Notes: generated from the letters alone by a model not told the origin. A stretch of 64,000 nucleotides of DNA from Yinghuangia seranimata (GCF_029953285.1 NZ_JASAOI010000047.1:89271-153270), one strand, 5' to 3'; numbered from the stretch's first letter, positions 35,535-43,360 are shown. Program-made: numbers and translations.

Positions 35535-36223
35535 AGCGGCCCGAACCGGTAGCCGAATCCGCGCGCGGTCTGGATGTAGCGGGGCTGTGCCGGGGTGTCC
35601 TCGATCTTGGCGCGCAGCCGGCCGACGGCCGCGTCGACGAGCCGCGAGTCGCCGAGGAAGTCGTGCTCCCACACCAGTTCGAGCAGCCGCTCGCGGGTGT
35701 AGACGAGCCCGGGACGGGACGACAGTTCGAGCAGCAGCCGCAGCTCGGTCGGCGGCAGCGGAACGTCTTCACCCGCGCGGGCGACGGTGAGCGCGCCCCG
35801 GTCGATGACCAGGTCGCCGAAGGTGTCCACGGGCCTGGCCGGCACCGGATCGGCACGCCGGAGCACCGCCCGGATGCGCGCCTCGAGGACCCGCGCCGTG
35901 ACCGGCTTGACCACGTAGTCGTCGGCGCCCGCCTCCAGCCCGCTCACCACGTCGAGGTCGTCGCCGCGCGCGGTCAGCATGATGATCGGCACCGGAGCGA
36001 GGGCGCGCACGCGGCGGCACACCTCGAAGCCGTCCATTCCCGGCAGCATCAGGTCGAGCACCACGATCTCGACGGGGCCGCCCGCCGCCATGCGGGCGCG
36101 CAGCAGCTCGAGCCCCTGCTCACCGGTGCCGGCGGCGTCCACACGGTGGCCGTGCCGGGTCAGGACGAGCTCCATGCCGTCACGTACAGAGGAGTCGTCT
36201 TCGATCAGGAGCACGTGCGGCAT
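35531..36223 (-). CDS. afsQ1: AfsQ1-like OmpR-family response regulator
   Basis: This 230-residue regulator has a receiver domain (phospho-acceptor Asp57 in VVLDLMLPGMDGFEVCR; Lys106 in YVVKPV) and an OmpR-type winged helix (about 135-230). The block LVWEHDFLGDSRLVDAAVGR closely resembles Streptomyces AfsQ1, which controls antibiotic production and nitrogen-related genes. ATG 36223 is the family start. It heads the operon with the kinase and lipoprotein. In Streptomyces coelicolor sigQ is divergent from afsQ1; here a macrodomain gene occupies that position. Confidence 0.85.
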   Translation of the reverse strand: MPHVLLIEDDSSVRDGMELVLTRHGHRVDAAGTGEQGLELLRARMAAGGPVEIVVLDLMLPGMDGFEVCRRVRALAPVPIIMLTARGDDLDVVSGLEAGADDYVVKPVTARVLEARIRAVLRRADPVPARPVDTFGDLVIDRGALTVARAGEDVPLPPTELRLLLELSSRPGLVYTRERLLELVWEHDFLGDSRLVDAAVGRLRAKIEDTPAQPRYIQTARGFGYRFGPL

Positions 36224-36353
36224 GTGTCCGAGTATGCGGGATATCGACCGCCCGATCCGCGGCATCCGCGCCGACCCGCGATCTTGTTACCTGCTCATCA
36301 TGTGGCGATCGCGGAACGGGGAAATTCGGTCGATGAATGTCGGTCCCGGGTTC

Positions 36354-36359
36354 TAGCGT
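36354..36359 (+). promoter_or_regulatory. Putative -10 box (TAGCGT) of macrodomain gene
   Basis: TAGCGT at 36354-36359 lies 6 bp before the ATG and is followed by no ribosome-binding site, suggesting a leaderless transcript. Confidence 0.35.
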
Positions 36360-36365
36360 CGACCC

Positions 36366-36863
36366 ATGGTCGAACAAGCGAGCGAGCCGGTCCCGATCCG
36401 TTACCTCCAGGGCGACGCCACCGCCCCGCAGGCCAAGGGCGTCAAGATCATCGCCCACGTGTGCAACGACCAGGGCGGCTGGGGCAAGGGCTTCGTCGTC
36501 GCCGTCTCCCACCGCTGGCCCGAGCCCGAGGCCGCGTACCGCGGCTGGCACCGCGCCCGCGCCCGCAACGACTTCGCGCTCGGCGCCGTGCAGTTCGTCC
36601 AGGTCGACCGCCTCGTCACGGTCGCCAACATGATCGGCCAGCACGGCATCAAGACCGGCAGCAAAGGCGTCCCGGTCCGCTACGAGGCGATCGGCACCGC
36701 GCTGCGCACGGTCGGCGACAAGGCCCTCGAACTCGGCGCGTCCGTCCACATGCCGCGCATCGGCTGCGGACTCGCCGGCGGCCGCTGGACGTTGGTCGAA
36801 CCCCTGGTCGTCGAGGCGCTCAGCCGACGCGGCGTGCACGTCACCGTGTACGACCACGACTGA
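36366..36863 (+). CDS. Macrodomain protein (ADP-ribose-binding, TARG1/Poa1-like)
   Basis: This 165-residue single-domain protein has the macrodomain ADP-ribose pocket: YLQGDATAPQ, IIAHVCNDQGGWGKGFV and the glycine loop MPRIGCGLAGGRW. It fits the TARG1/Poa1-like subgroup that hydrolyses ADP-ribose esters or ADP-ribose-1''-phosphate. It is divergent from the AfsQ1-like gene (142-bp spacer), in the position normally held by sigQ in Streptomyces. A functional link to the ARH-like gene at 10.1 kb is possible but the genes are far apart. Confidence 0.9.
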   Translation: MVEQASEPVPIRYLQGDATAPQAKGVKIIAHVCNDQGGWGKGFVVAVSHRWPEPEAAYRGWHRARARNDFALGAVQFVQVDRLVTVANMIGQHGIKTGSKGVPVRYEAIGTALRTVGDKALELGASVHMPRIGCGLAGGRWTLVEPLVVEALSRRGVHVTVYDHD

Positions 36864-36953
36864 CCGGTTCGGCTGACCCGCGCCCCCGCGCCTGGCAGGA
36901 TGGGCCGGGTGCCGGGGAGGGGAGTCCCCGGTCTCGAGGGGGGATCGCACCTC

Positions 36954-38108
36954 ATGCGGATCGTGATGATCGTCGGCTACCCCGGGGTCCCGTGGGAGAC
37001 CGACTGGGTGAAATCGGCCGGGCACGCGGCCGAGGTGATCAGGCTGTCCAACACGGACGAGCTGACCTGGCCGCAGGTCGACGGCGCGCCCTACCTGGCG
37101 CAGGACCCCGACGACCCGAGGCACTACCAGATCCGGACGTTCAGCTGGCGCCCGTCGCGGCTGTTCGGCCGGGTCTCGCACGTGATGATGGCGCGCCGCT
37201 ACCAGAAGGCCGTGCGCTACGTCGCGAAGAAATACGGCCCGGTCGACGTCGTGCACGCGCACTTCTACTGGGCGCACTACCTCGTCGCCATGAAGCGCGA
37301 GCTCAAACTGCCCTACGTCGTCACCGAGCACCACACCTCGTGGCAGGGCCACTGGACCGAGCCCCCGCCCAGCCCGCTCGGCATCAAACGGGCCCGCGAG
37401 CTGTACGCCGAGGCGGCGACCGTCATCGCGGTCTGCGAGTCGCTCCGCGACAAGATCACCTCGTACGGCCTGACCGGCGCCTTCGAGGTGATCCACAACC
37501 CGGTCGACGCCGCGCCGTTCGCGCTGCCCGACGCCAACCCCCGCGAAGGCCGCGACACCGTCGAGTTCGTGTCCGTCGCGCGGCTCGCCCCGGCCAAGGG
37601 CTTCGACGTGCTGCTCGACGCGTTCGCCGCGGCCAGCCGCGAGGACCCGAGGCTGCGCCTGACCGTCGTCGGCGACGGACGGGAACGCGCGAAGCTGGAG
37701 GAACAGGCCGCGAGGCTGCGCATCGCCGACGTCGTCACCTTCGCCGGCCGGCTGCCGCGCCCCGAGATCGCCGCGCTGCTGCACAAGGCCGACGCTTTCG
37801 TGCTCGCCTCCCGCGCCGAGAACCTCACGGTCGCGGTCCTCGAGGCCTGGTGCGCCGGCCTGCCGGTGGTCACCACCGACGTCGGCGGGCACGCCGAGGT
37901 CATGGAGCCGCACCTCGGGCTGCTCGTGCCGTCGGAGGACACCGCCGCGCTGGCCGAGGCGATCCGGGCCGTCGCGGCCGCGCCCGAGGCGTACGACCGG
38001 CAGCGCATCGCCGTCGAGGCCCGCAAACGGTTCTCGCCCGAAGCGGTCGGCGCCGAGCTCGACCGGATCTACCGCACCGCGGCCACGGGGCATCCGGCAA
38101 GATCATAG
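36954..38108 (+). CDS. Glycosyltransferase family 4
   Basis: This 384-residue GT4 has MIVGYPGVPWETDWVKSAG near the start, the donor block FVSVARLAPAKGFDVLLDAF and SRAENLTVAVLEAWCAGLPV with E-x7-E. The ATG at 36954 has a GAGGGGGGA site. It stands alone with the methyltransferase gene downstream; its pathway is not evident but its type is that of polysaccharide or glycolipid synthesis. Confidence 0.9.
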   Translation: MRIVMIVGYPGVPWETDWVKSAGHAAEVIRLSNTDELTWPQVDGAPYLAQDPDDPRHYQIRTFSWRPSRLFGRVSHVMMARRYQKAVRYVAKKYGPVDVVHAHFYWAHYLVAMKRELKLPYVVTEHHTSWQGHWTEPPPSPLGIKRARELYAEAATVIAVCESLRDKITSYGLTGAFEVIHNPVDAAPFALPDANPREGRDTVEFVSVARLAPAKGFDVLLDAFAAASREDPRLRLTVVGDGRERAKLEEQAARLRIADVVTFAGRLPRPEIAALLHKADAFVLASRAENLTVAVLEAWCAGLPVVTTDVGGHAEVMEPHLGLLVPSEDTAALAEAIRAVAAAPEAYDRQRIAVEARKRFSPEAVGAELDRIYRTAATGHPARS

Positions 38109-38187
38109 GAGTGCGGTGCCGCCCGGCACCGCGGTCGGGCCCACCGGGCCCGCGGAACACGCACAACCGGAAAGGCGGCGGTCGCTC

Positions 38188-38784
38188 GTGGACTCGAAGG
38201 CCTGGGACGAACGCTACACAGGCACCGAGCTGGTGTGGTCGGCCGAGCCCAACCGCTTCGTGGCGGAGCACACCGGAGACCTCCCGGCGGGCCGCGCGAT
38301 CGACCTCGCGGCCGGCGAAGGCCGCAACGCGATCTGGCTGGCCAAGCAGGGCTGGGCCGTCACCGCGGTGGACTTCTCCGCGGCCGCGCTCGCCAAGGGC
38401 AAGCTGCTCGCGGACGCGCAGGGCGTCACCGTCGACTGGGTCGCCGCGGACCTGCTCACCTGGCGGCCCGAGACCGGCGCGTACGACCTCGTGGTCATCG
38501 CCTACCTGCACCTGCCCGAGGCCGACATGAAGGCGGTGCTCGCCGAGGCGGCCGCGGCGCTCGCGCCCGGCGGCCGGCTCGTGTTCGTCGGCCACGACCG
38601 CACGAACCTGACGGACGGCGTGGGCGGCCCGCAGGACCCCGCCATCCTGCACACCCCCGAGACGGTCGCGGGCACGCTGCCGGGGCTGCGCGTCGAACGC
38701 GCCGAGCGGGCACACCGGCCGCTCACGGTCGACGGCGAGCCCCGCGAGGCGATCGACACGCTGGTCATCGCCACCCGCGACTGA
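38188..38784 (+). CDS. Class I SAM-dependent methyltransferase (TehB/TPMT-like)
   Basis: This protein of about 198 residues has the SAM-binding motif I IDLAAGEGRNAIWLAKQGW, motif II VDFSAAAL and the following YDLVVIAYLHL, resembling TehB/thiopurine-type small-molecule methyltransferases. Its family usually begins near VDSKAWDERYTG, so GTG 38188 is chosen; the frame is open to 38116. The substrate is unknown. A G12 tract and hairpin follow the stop. Confidence 0.82.
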   Translation: MDSKAWDERYTGTELVWSAEPNRFVAEHTGDLPAGRAIDLAAGEGRNAIWLAKQGWAVTAVDFSAAALAKGKLLADAQGVTVDWVAADLLTWRPETGAYDLVVIAYLHLPEADMKAVLAEAAAALAPGGRLVFVGHDRTNLTDGVGGPQDPAILHTPETVAGTLPGLRVERAERAHRPLTVDGEPREAIDTLVIATRD

Positions 38785-38881
38785 CCGGTTCCACGGCGTC
38801 GGGGGGGGGGGGCCGCGGGGCGGCGGCCGGGCGCGCCCCCCCCCGCCCGCCCCCCGCGACTCACCGGTCCCACGGCGGCGG
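38777..38881. repeat. Flanked G12/C9 homopolymer tract
   Basis: After the methyltransferase stop there is a run of 12 G (38801-38812) and, further on, 9 C (38836-38844) and 6 C (38850-38855), enclosed by two near-identical 25-bp copies beginning gcgact (38777-38801 and 38857-38881; four differences). This is either a slippage-prone duplication or an assembly error. Confidence 0.6.
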
Positions 38882-38920
38882 GTTTCGGCCGCCGCGGCAG
38901 CGCGACGGCCGAAACCCGCC
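38877..38920. terminator. 15-bp hairpin before DUF1203 gene
   Basis: Arms ggcgggtttcggccg (38877-38891) and cggccgaaacccgcc (38906-38920) with a 14-nt loop, 34 bp before the DUF1203 start. It probably terminates transcription from the methyltransferase side. Confidence 0.8.
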
Positions 38921-38954
38921 AGCGTGCCCCACAGTTCCGGGCGAGGCTGGCAGC

Positions 38955-39431
38955 ATGACCACCGCATTCCGGATCATCCCCATCGACGAGACCGTCGCCA
39001 AAGAGGTCCGCACGACGCTGCGCGCTCCCGGTTACGGCCACCCCGCGTACACCGAGGACATCGAGGGCGGCGCGCCGTGCCGGCTGTGCCTCGCCAAGGC
39101 CGAGCCCGGCCGCGACAGCGAGCGCATGATCCTGTTCACCTACGACGCGTTCCAGGGGCAGGAGGAACTGCCGCTGCCGGGACCGGTGTACGTGCACGAA
39201 CGCGACTGCGTGCCGTACGCGGACACCGGCCGCTTCCCGCCCCACATGGTCGCGAGCGGCGTCATCCTGGACGCGTACGCCGAGGGCCGCCGCCCGCTCC
39301 ACGAACGGGCCGTCGACCAGGACCGGGCCGAGGCCGCACTCGCCGACGTCCTGTCGCAACCGGACGTCGACTACGTCCACGTGCGCAGCCGCAGCGCGGG
39401 CTGCTACCTGTTCACCGCGCGCCGTGCCTGA
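38955..39431 (+). CDS. DUF1203 family protein
   Basis: This 158-residue protein matches DUF1203: FRIIPIDETVAKEVR at the start, GGAPCRLCLAKAEPGRD, LFTYDAFQGQEELPLPGPVY, and VYVHERDCVPY. A CRLC pair and later cysteines (near residues 86 and 152) may bind metal. Function unknown. It is preceded by a strong hairpin and followed by a second, so it is probably transcribed alone. Confidence 0.9.
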   Translation: MTTAFRIIPIDETVAKEVRTTLRAPGYGHPAYTEDIEGGAPCRLCLAKAEPGRDSERMILFTYDAFQGQEELPLPGPVYVHERDCVPYADTGRFPPHMVASGVILDAYAEGRRPLHERAVDQDRAEAALADVLSQPDVDYVHVRSRSAGCYLFTARRA

Positions 39432-39459
39432 ACTCCCAACGGCACCAGGGCATGACGGA

Positions 39460-39494
39460 GGCCCGCCCCGTGTGCGAGTCGGTCGGGGCGGGCC
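39460..39494. terminator. Hairpin terminator after DUF1203 gene
   Basis: Arms ggcccgccccg (39460-39470) and cggggcgggcc (39484-39494) with a 13-nt loop, 28 bp after the DUF1203 stop. A spacer of about 175 bp follows with no gene; TAGGCT at 39617-39622 may be the -10 of the next gene. Confidence 0.8.
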
Positions 39495-39669
39495 GGACAC
39501 CGTCACCGAGGGGCAGGATTCCTCGGGGATGATGCGGGCAACGTAACGCGCCCCACTGACAACGGCGTTCGACACGCCCCCGTGCGGACCCGCGACGGTG
39601 CGCGGAGCCTCACCGCGTAGGCTGTCAACCGCACGGTCGCACGCCGGAACCGCGGACACGGGGGCGCTC

Positions 39670-40587
39670 ATGACCATCAACAGCGGGAAAGCGCTGGGCA
39701 GTTCGACGACCGTGCAGACCCGGCTCGGTCCCGTCGACTGCTACGCGACAGGGCCGGCGGACGCGCCGGTACTGGTCTTCGTGCACGGGCTCGTCGCCAA
39801 CGCCGACCTGTGGGCGCGCTGCGTGCCGCTGCTGTCCGAGGACCACCGCTGCCTCACGCTCGACCTGCCGCTCGGCGCGCACACCACGCCCGTTCCGCGG
39901 CGCGCCCCGGTCACACCCGACTCGGCCGCCGAGGCCGTCGCCGAAGCGGTCCGCGAACTCGCGCCCGACGGCTGCGTCCTGGTCGGCAACGACACCGGCG
40001 GCGTGCTGTGCCAGCTGGTCGCCACACGGCACGCCGACACGGTGCCGATCGACGGGCTCGTGCTGACGTCCTGCGACACGTACGACAACTTCCTGCCGCC
40101 GATCCTGCGCTACATCCAACTGCTGGCGAGGATCCCCGGCGGCGTGTGGCTCATGAGCGCGGTCCTGCGGCTGCGCTGGGCCCGCAGGCTGCCGATCGCG
40201 TTCCGCTGGCTGGTGACCAAGCCGCTCGAGCCCGAGCTGTGGGACTCGTTCCTGAGGCCGGTGCAGACCGACGCCGGGATCCGGCGCGACGTCGGGGGCT
40301 TCCTGAGGGCGATCTCGATCCGCTACACGCTCGAAACGGCGGGCGGACTCCAGAACTTCGACGCGCCGACGGTGCTGCCGTGGGCCGACACCAAGCGGAT
40401 CTTCCCGATCGCGCACGCCCGCAGGCTCGCGGCGTCGATGCCGGACGCCACCGTCGTGCCTATCCGCGACAGCGGCGCGCTCGTACCGCTCGACCAGCCC
40501 GCGGCCCTCGCCGACGCCGTCCGCGACTTCGTCGCCATACGCGTCGCGCCCGGGAGGAGGTCTCCCGGGCGCGGTCAGGTGGCGTAG
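39670..40587 (+). CDS. Alpha/beta hydrolase with Asp nucleophile, catalytic His missing
   Basis: This 305-residue alpha/beta-fold protein has the oxyanion-hole HG-motif (VFVHGLVANADLW) and, at the nucleophile elbow, VGNDTGG with Asp108, as in epoxide hydrolases and haloalkane dehalogenases. In these families a C-terminal His follows DSG; here it reads RDSGALVPLDQP, with Ala replacing the histidine. The protein may be non-catalytic or use another residue. A hairpin (40545-40573) lies inside the last codons, hinting that the natural end may be earlier. A cap-like helical segment spans about 150-240. Confidence 0.78.
   Translation: MTINSGKALGSSTTVQTRLGPVDCYATGPADAPVLVFVHGLVANADLWARCVPLLSEDHRCLTLDLPLGAHTTPVPRRAPVTPDSAAEAVAEAVRELAPDGCVLVGNDTGGVLCQLVATRHADTVPIDGLVLTSCDTYDNFLPPILRYIQLLARIPGGVWLMSAVLRLRWARRLPIAFRWLVTKPLEPELWDSFLRPVQTDAGIRRDVGGFLRAISIRYTLETAGGLQNFDAPTVLPWADTKRIFPIAHARRLAASMPDATVVPIRDSGALVPLDQPAALADAVRDFVAIRVAPGRRSPGRGQVA
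40545..40573. terminator. Hairpin within the 3' end of the hydrolase gene
   Basis: Arms cgcgcccgggag (40545-40556) and ctcccgggcgcg (40562-40573) with a 5-nt loop, just upstream of the stop at 40585-40587 and before the convergent AtpF-like gene. Confidence 0.75.
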
Positions 40588-40606
40588 AAGAGCGGTTCGG
40601 CCGCGG

Positions 40607-41095
40607 TCAGTTCCGCTCGGCGAGGAACGCCGCGACGGTGTCGCGTTCGGCGACGAACTCGGCGACCGACTCGCCGAGCACCTTGGCCGCCAGGTCGGTC
40701 GCGATCAGGCCGACCTGCGGCGTGAGCGCCTCCTCGGCGAGGTCGCGCTCGTTGGCGATCGAGGCGTGGCCGCTCGCGACGATCTCGGTCCGGATGCGCT
40801 GTCCTTCGCTCCGCGCCTCCTCGATGGCCTCCGCGCCCTCCGCGTTGGCCTCGGCACGGATGCGGGCCGCCTCGCGGCGGGCCTCGCCCAGCTCGGTGGC
40901 GATCTCCTGCGCGACCCGCGCGCTCTCCTCGCGCGTGCTGTCCGCACGGTCGGTGCCGCCCTCGATGGCGTCCTCGCGCTGCTCGATGACCCGCTGGATA
41001 CGCGGCACGAGGATCCCGGCGACGACGATCAGAATGACGGCCCAGGCAAATATCGCGACGATCAGGTCGCCGCCCTTTGGCTCAAGGGGTCCCAT
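40607..41095 (-). CDS. Orphan ATP synthase subunit b-like protein (AtpF-like)
   Basis: This 162-residue protein resembles the b subunit of F-type ATP synthase: one N-terminal helix (about 11-30, IVAIFAWAVILIVVAGILVP) followed by a long charged coiled coil with REDAIEGG, EARREAARIRAEA and EGQRIRTEIVASGHASI, all typical of actinobacterial AtpF. The b-subunit normally holds the catalytic head to the membrane. No other atp genes are near, so it is an orphan paralogue. It could assemble into the synthase under special conditions, or serve another membrane-tether role. Confidence 0.85.
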   Translation of the reverse strand: MGPLEPKGGDLIVAIFAWAVILIVVAGILVPRIQRVIEQREDAIEGGTDRADSTREESARVAQEIATELGEARREAARIRAEANAEGAEAIEEARSEGQRIRTEIVASGHASIANERDLAEEALTPQVGLIATDLAAKVLGESVAEFVAERDTVAAFLAERN

Positions 41096-41296
41096 GAACG
41101 CAGCCTATCCAGCGAGAAGTTCAGGCCGTTCACCGGGTGCCGAAACGTTTGACCGGGGATGGCTCGGGGGGACCTGGACGTTTGCAGCGGCGCCCCTTCG
41201 GGCTGCGGCCGGCCGGTGAGCGCGTTGCGGGCCTCGGTCGTTGCGGCGTGGAGGTCGAAGGCCATGCACCGTTCCGGACCTGTCTGCCGGCGGCGG

Positions 41297-41457
41297 CCAT
41301 CTCCCCCTCCCGATTGTCGATTGTCCGCGCGGCCGGTCGCCTGTCAAGGCGCGGTGGACCATCGAAGTACCGGTGGCCTGCGCCGTGTTCGAGGGGGCGC
41401 CTTGACAGCCGCCCGGCCGCGCTTAAAACCGCGGCAACTATCGGGAGGGGGAGGCGG
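41297..41457. repeat. Long imperfect inverted repeat (about 55-60 bp arms)
   Basis: The left arm (about 41297-41352) and right arm (about 41397-41457) are complementary over two conserved blocks, ctccccctcccgat / atcgggagggggag and ctgtcaaggcgc / gcgccttgacag, with gcgcggccgg versus ccggccgcgc between. The loop is about 44 bp. This could be a remnant of a small inverted-repeat element or a structured RNA. Confidence 0.75.
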
Positions 41458-41603
41458 TGTGGAGGCGCATCGGGTGCGTTGAGTTGCCGGGCTGCGGTTC
41501 CAGGGTGGGCGGGCGACCGCCTTTGACGACCGGTGGCCACGCTTCCCGGTTCTCATATCAAATCAAACTGGGGCATTAGGGTGGCGATTTCGTGCTTGGC
41601 CCT

Positions 41604-41654
41604 CCAGCCTGGGAACCAAATGGACGCTGAGCGTCCATTTGGTTCCCAGGCTGG
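41604..41654. repeat. Perfect 51-bp palindrome (25-bp arms)
   Basis: Arms 41604-41628 and 41630-41654 are exact reverse complements around a single G; the core is aaatggacgct/agcgtccattt flanked by cctgggaacc/ggttcccagg. It lies about 110 bp beyond the 3' end of the minus-strand hypothetical gene. It may be a terminator without a U tract, a protein-binding site, or a mobile-element end. Confidence 0.9.
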
Positions 41655-41761
41655 TTGCCACGGGTCCGTGCGGTTCCCCGGGCGGCGCTGCGCACTGAGG
41701 GCAGGCGGTCTGCGACCCGGCGGCGCGACCCGATGCCGCACCCGACCGGCACCGCCGCGCC

Positions 41762-42616
41762 CTACCACGCTGGGACCGCAGCCCGGCGATACGAAGCACG
41801 GGGAGTGGCGCCACACCTCCCGCCCCTCCCGCAGGTGCCGAGGATGTTCAGCGCGGACGGCCCGCGGGTCAAGCCGCCCCCTCCACCCCGGGACAGGCCA
41901 ACGGTCCCTTGAGGATCCACCGCGGCTTGACGCGCGGGGCGGCCGCGCGAAAATCGAAAGCGGGAGGGGCGGGAGGCCACCGACAGCGAACCGGCCCGAC
42001 CCCGGTGCGGGCAGGTGCAGTGCACGCCGCAACAACACGGCCCGACATCGTCGGCGTGCCACACGAACTCGGCTCGCACCGTGTCCGGTACCTCGACGTC
42101 GGCCAACTCGCGAGCAGGGAAGGCCGGAAGGTGGACACGGGCGGCGCGGATGCGGATCGCCGCAAAGGCGGGGTCGTTGTGCTCGTGCCACGTGAACGGC
42201 GGACGGTCGGGCCATCGGTAGAGCTCCGCGATGACATCGGCCGGCGTGGCCTCGTTCTCCGCCACGGCGACGCGCACGTCGACATCCGCCTCGCGGGCGA
42301 GCGAGCGGAGCCGTTCGGGGTCCTCGGTGTGGAACGAGGCCTGACGGGGATCGCCCAGGTCGGGCTCCCAGGGCTCCTCCTCGTCGTCCAGGAGCCCACG
42401 CCACGTCAGCCGGTCGACGACGTCTCCCTGGCCGCACTCGGCGAGCACCGCTACGACGTCCGGCGGCAGCTCGTCCCGTGCGGCGACCGCGTTGAGCAGC
42501 AGCCGGTCGCCGCATCGCGCGATGTGCAGCACGAGCCGGTGCGGCAGGTCGCGACGCCTCGCGAGGGAGATGCGGGCCGGTGTGCCGCGCAGCCGCGGCG
42601 GGGGAGTCGACGTCAC
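41762..42616 (-). CDS. Hypothetical protein with degraded-looking C-terminus
   Basis: This frame of 284 residues looks genuinely coding over its first 190 or so: helical repeats such as LVLHIARCGDRLLLNAVAAR and VVAVLAECGQGDVV resemble variant leucine-rich or HEAT-like repeats in actinobacterial hypothetical proteins. After about residue 195 it becomes Gly/Arg/Ser-rich with no visible structure (CCCGVHCTCPHRG and onwards), as if the original end was lost and the frame now reads into the repeat-rich region. The function is unknown. The start at 42616 is the first ATG. Confidence 0.5.
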   Translation of the reverse strand: MTSTPPPRLRGTPARISLARRRDLPHRLVLHIARCGDRLLLNAVAARDELPPDVVAVLAECGQGDVVDRLTWRGLLDDEEEPWEPDLGDPRQASFHTEDPERLRSLAREADVDVRVAVAENEATPADVIAELYRWPDRPPFTWHEHNDPAFAAIRIRAARVHLPAFPARELADVEVPDTVRAEFVWHADDVGPCCCGVHCTCPHRGRAGSLSVASRPSRFRFSRGRPARQAAVDPQGTVGLSRGGGGGLTRGPSALNILGTCGRGGRCGATPRASYRRAAVPAW

Positions 42617-42686
42617 AGCCCGGATTGTGGTGTGCGGGGCGCCCCGACGACACCGGATTTCCGCCCCGCGCCCGGCCGTGCCCGCG

Positions 42687-43265
42687 TCACTCCTCGCGTT
42701 CCGTCGACCAGTCCAGGAGCGTGCGGTGCAGCGCCACGACGGCGCGGTCCCAGGAGGCGCTCATCGGTCGGTCGCGCATGAACTGGCCGGCGGCCTCCAG
42801 GGTCGCGAAGCCGTGGAGGGTGCTGAGTACCAGGCGGGCCGCGTCGGTGAGGTCGGGCTCGTCGAGCTTGTAGTAATGCAAGAGCGCGGCGGTCAGGTCG
42901 ACGCCGCGCTGGTGGCCGGGCGACTCGTGCAGGCGTTCGAGGGGGAGCGGGGACCGGGCGGCGGTGTAGCGGCCGGGGTGCTCCAGGACGAAGTGCCGCC
43001 ACGCGTCGGCGAACGCCGCCAGCGCGTCCTTGCCCGCGCGGCCCGCGACGGCCGCCGCGATGCGGTCGGTGAACTGCACGCTGGCCCGCATCTGGACCCG
43101 TTCGCGCAGGTCCTGGAGGTTCTTGACGTGCGCGTACAGGCTCGCGTCCTTCACGCCGAAGCGGCGCGCGACCGCGGACACCGTGATGTTCTCGAACCCG
43201 ACCTCGTCGGCGAGGTCGGCGGCGGCGTCGGTCACGCGTTCTGGCGTCAGTCCGGCACGGGCCAT
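42687..43265 (-). CDS. TetR family transcriptional regulator
   Basis: This 192-residue regulator has a TetR HTH (about 8-52: VTDAAADLADEVGFENIT; VARRFGVKDASLYAHVKNL) and a C-terminal domain with HGFATLEAAGQF, the WHG-type pattern seen in many actinobacterial TetR proteins. It is divergent from the FBP-domain gene across 130 bp containing a perfect palindrome (43361-43379), so it probably regulates that gene and itself. The ligand is unknown. Confidence 0.9.
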   Translation of the reverse strand: MARAGLTPERVTDAAADLADEVGFENITVSAVARRFGVKDASLYAHVKNLQDLRERVQMRASVQFTDRIAAAVAGRAGKDALAAFADAWRHFVLEHPGRYTAARSPLPLERLHESPGHQRGVDLTAALLHYYKLDEPDLTDAARLVLSTLHGFATLEAAGQFMRDRPMSASWDRAVVALHRTLLDWSTEREE

Positions 43266-43360
43266 GTGCTCGCCTCCTCGGCGGTCGGGGCGGGGGTCGC
43301 CTTGATCAGTTCCGGCCAGGGTACCCGTCCGGAGCCAGAAAACTAGGGGTCTTAATCATT

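Larger units (their letters stand above)
41096..41761. other. Gene-poor region with two large inverted repeats
   Basis: No convincing gene is seen over 666 bp. It contains a long imperfect inverted repeat (41297-41457) and a perfect 25-bp-arm palindrome (41604-41654), and its sequence between 41540 and 41640 is visibly less GC-rich than its surroundings (for example tcatatcaaatcaaac). This looks like a site of past insertion or rearrangement. No transposase fragment is recognised. Confidence 0.6.

Noticed and set aside
41137..41556. Short open frames in the repeat-rich patch
   Set aside because: They are basic, proline- and arginine-rich and include the inverted repeat arms; no homologous pattern or ribosome-binding site.
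41096..41761. An insertion sequence or transposon remnant
   Set aside because: Inverted repeats are present, but no transposase fragment, target-site duplication or second copy is visible.
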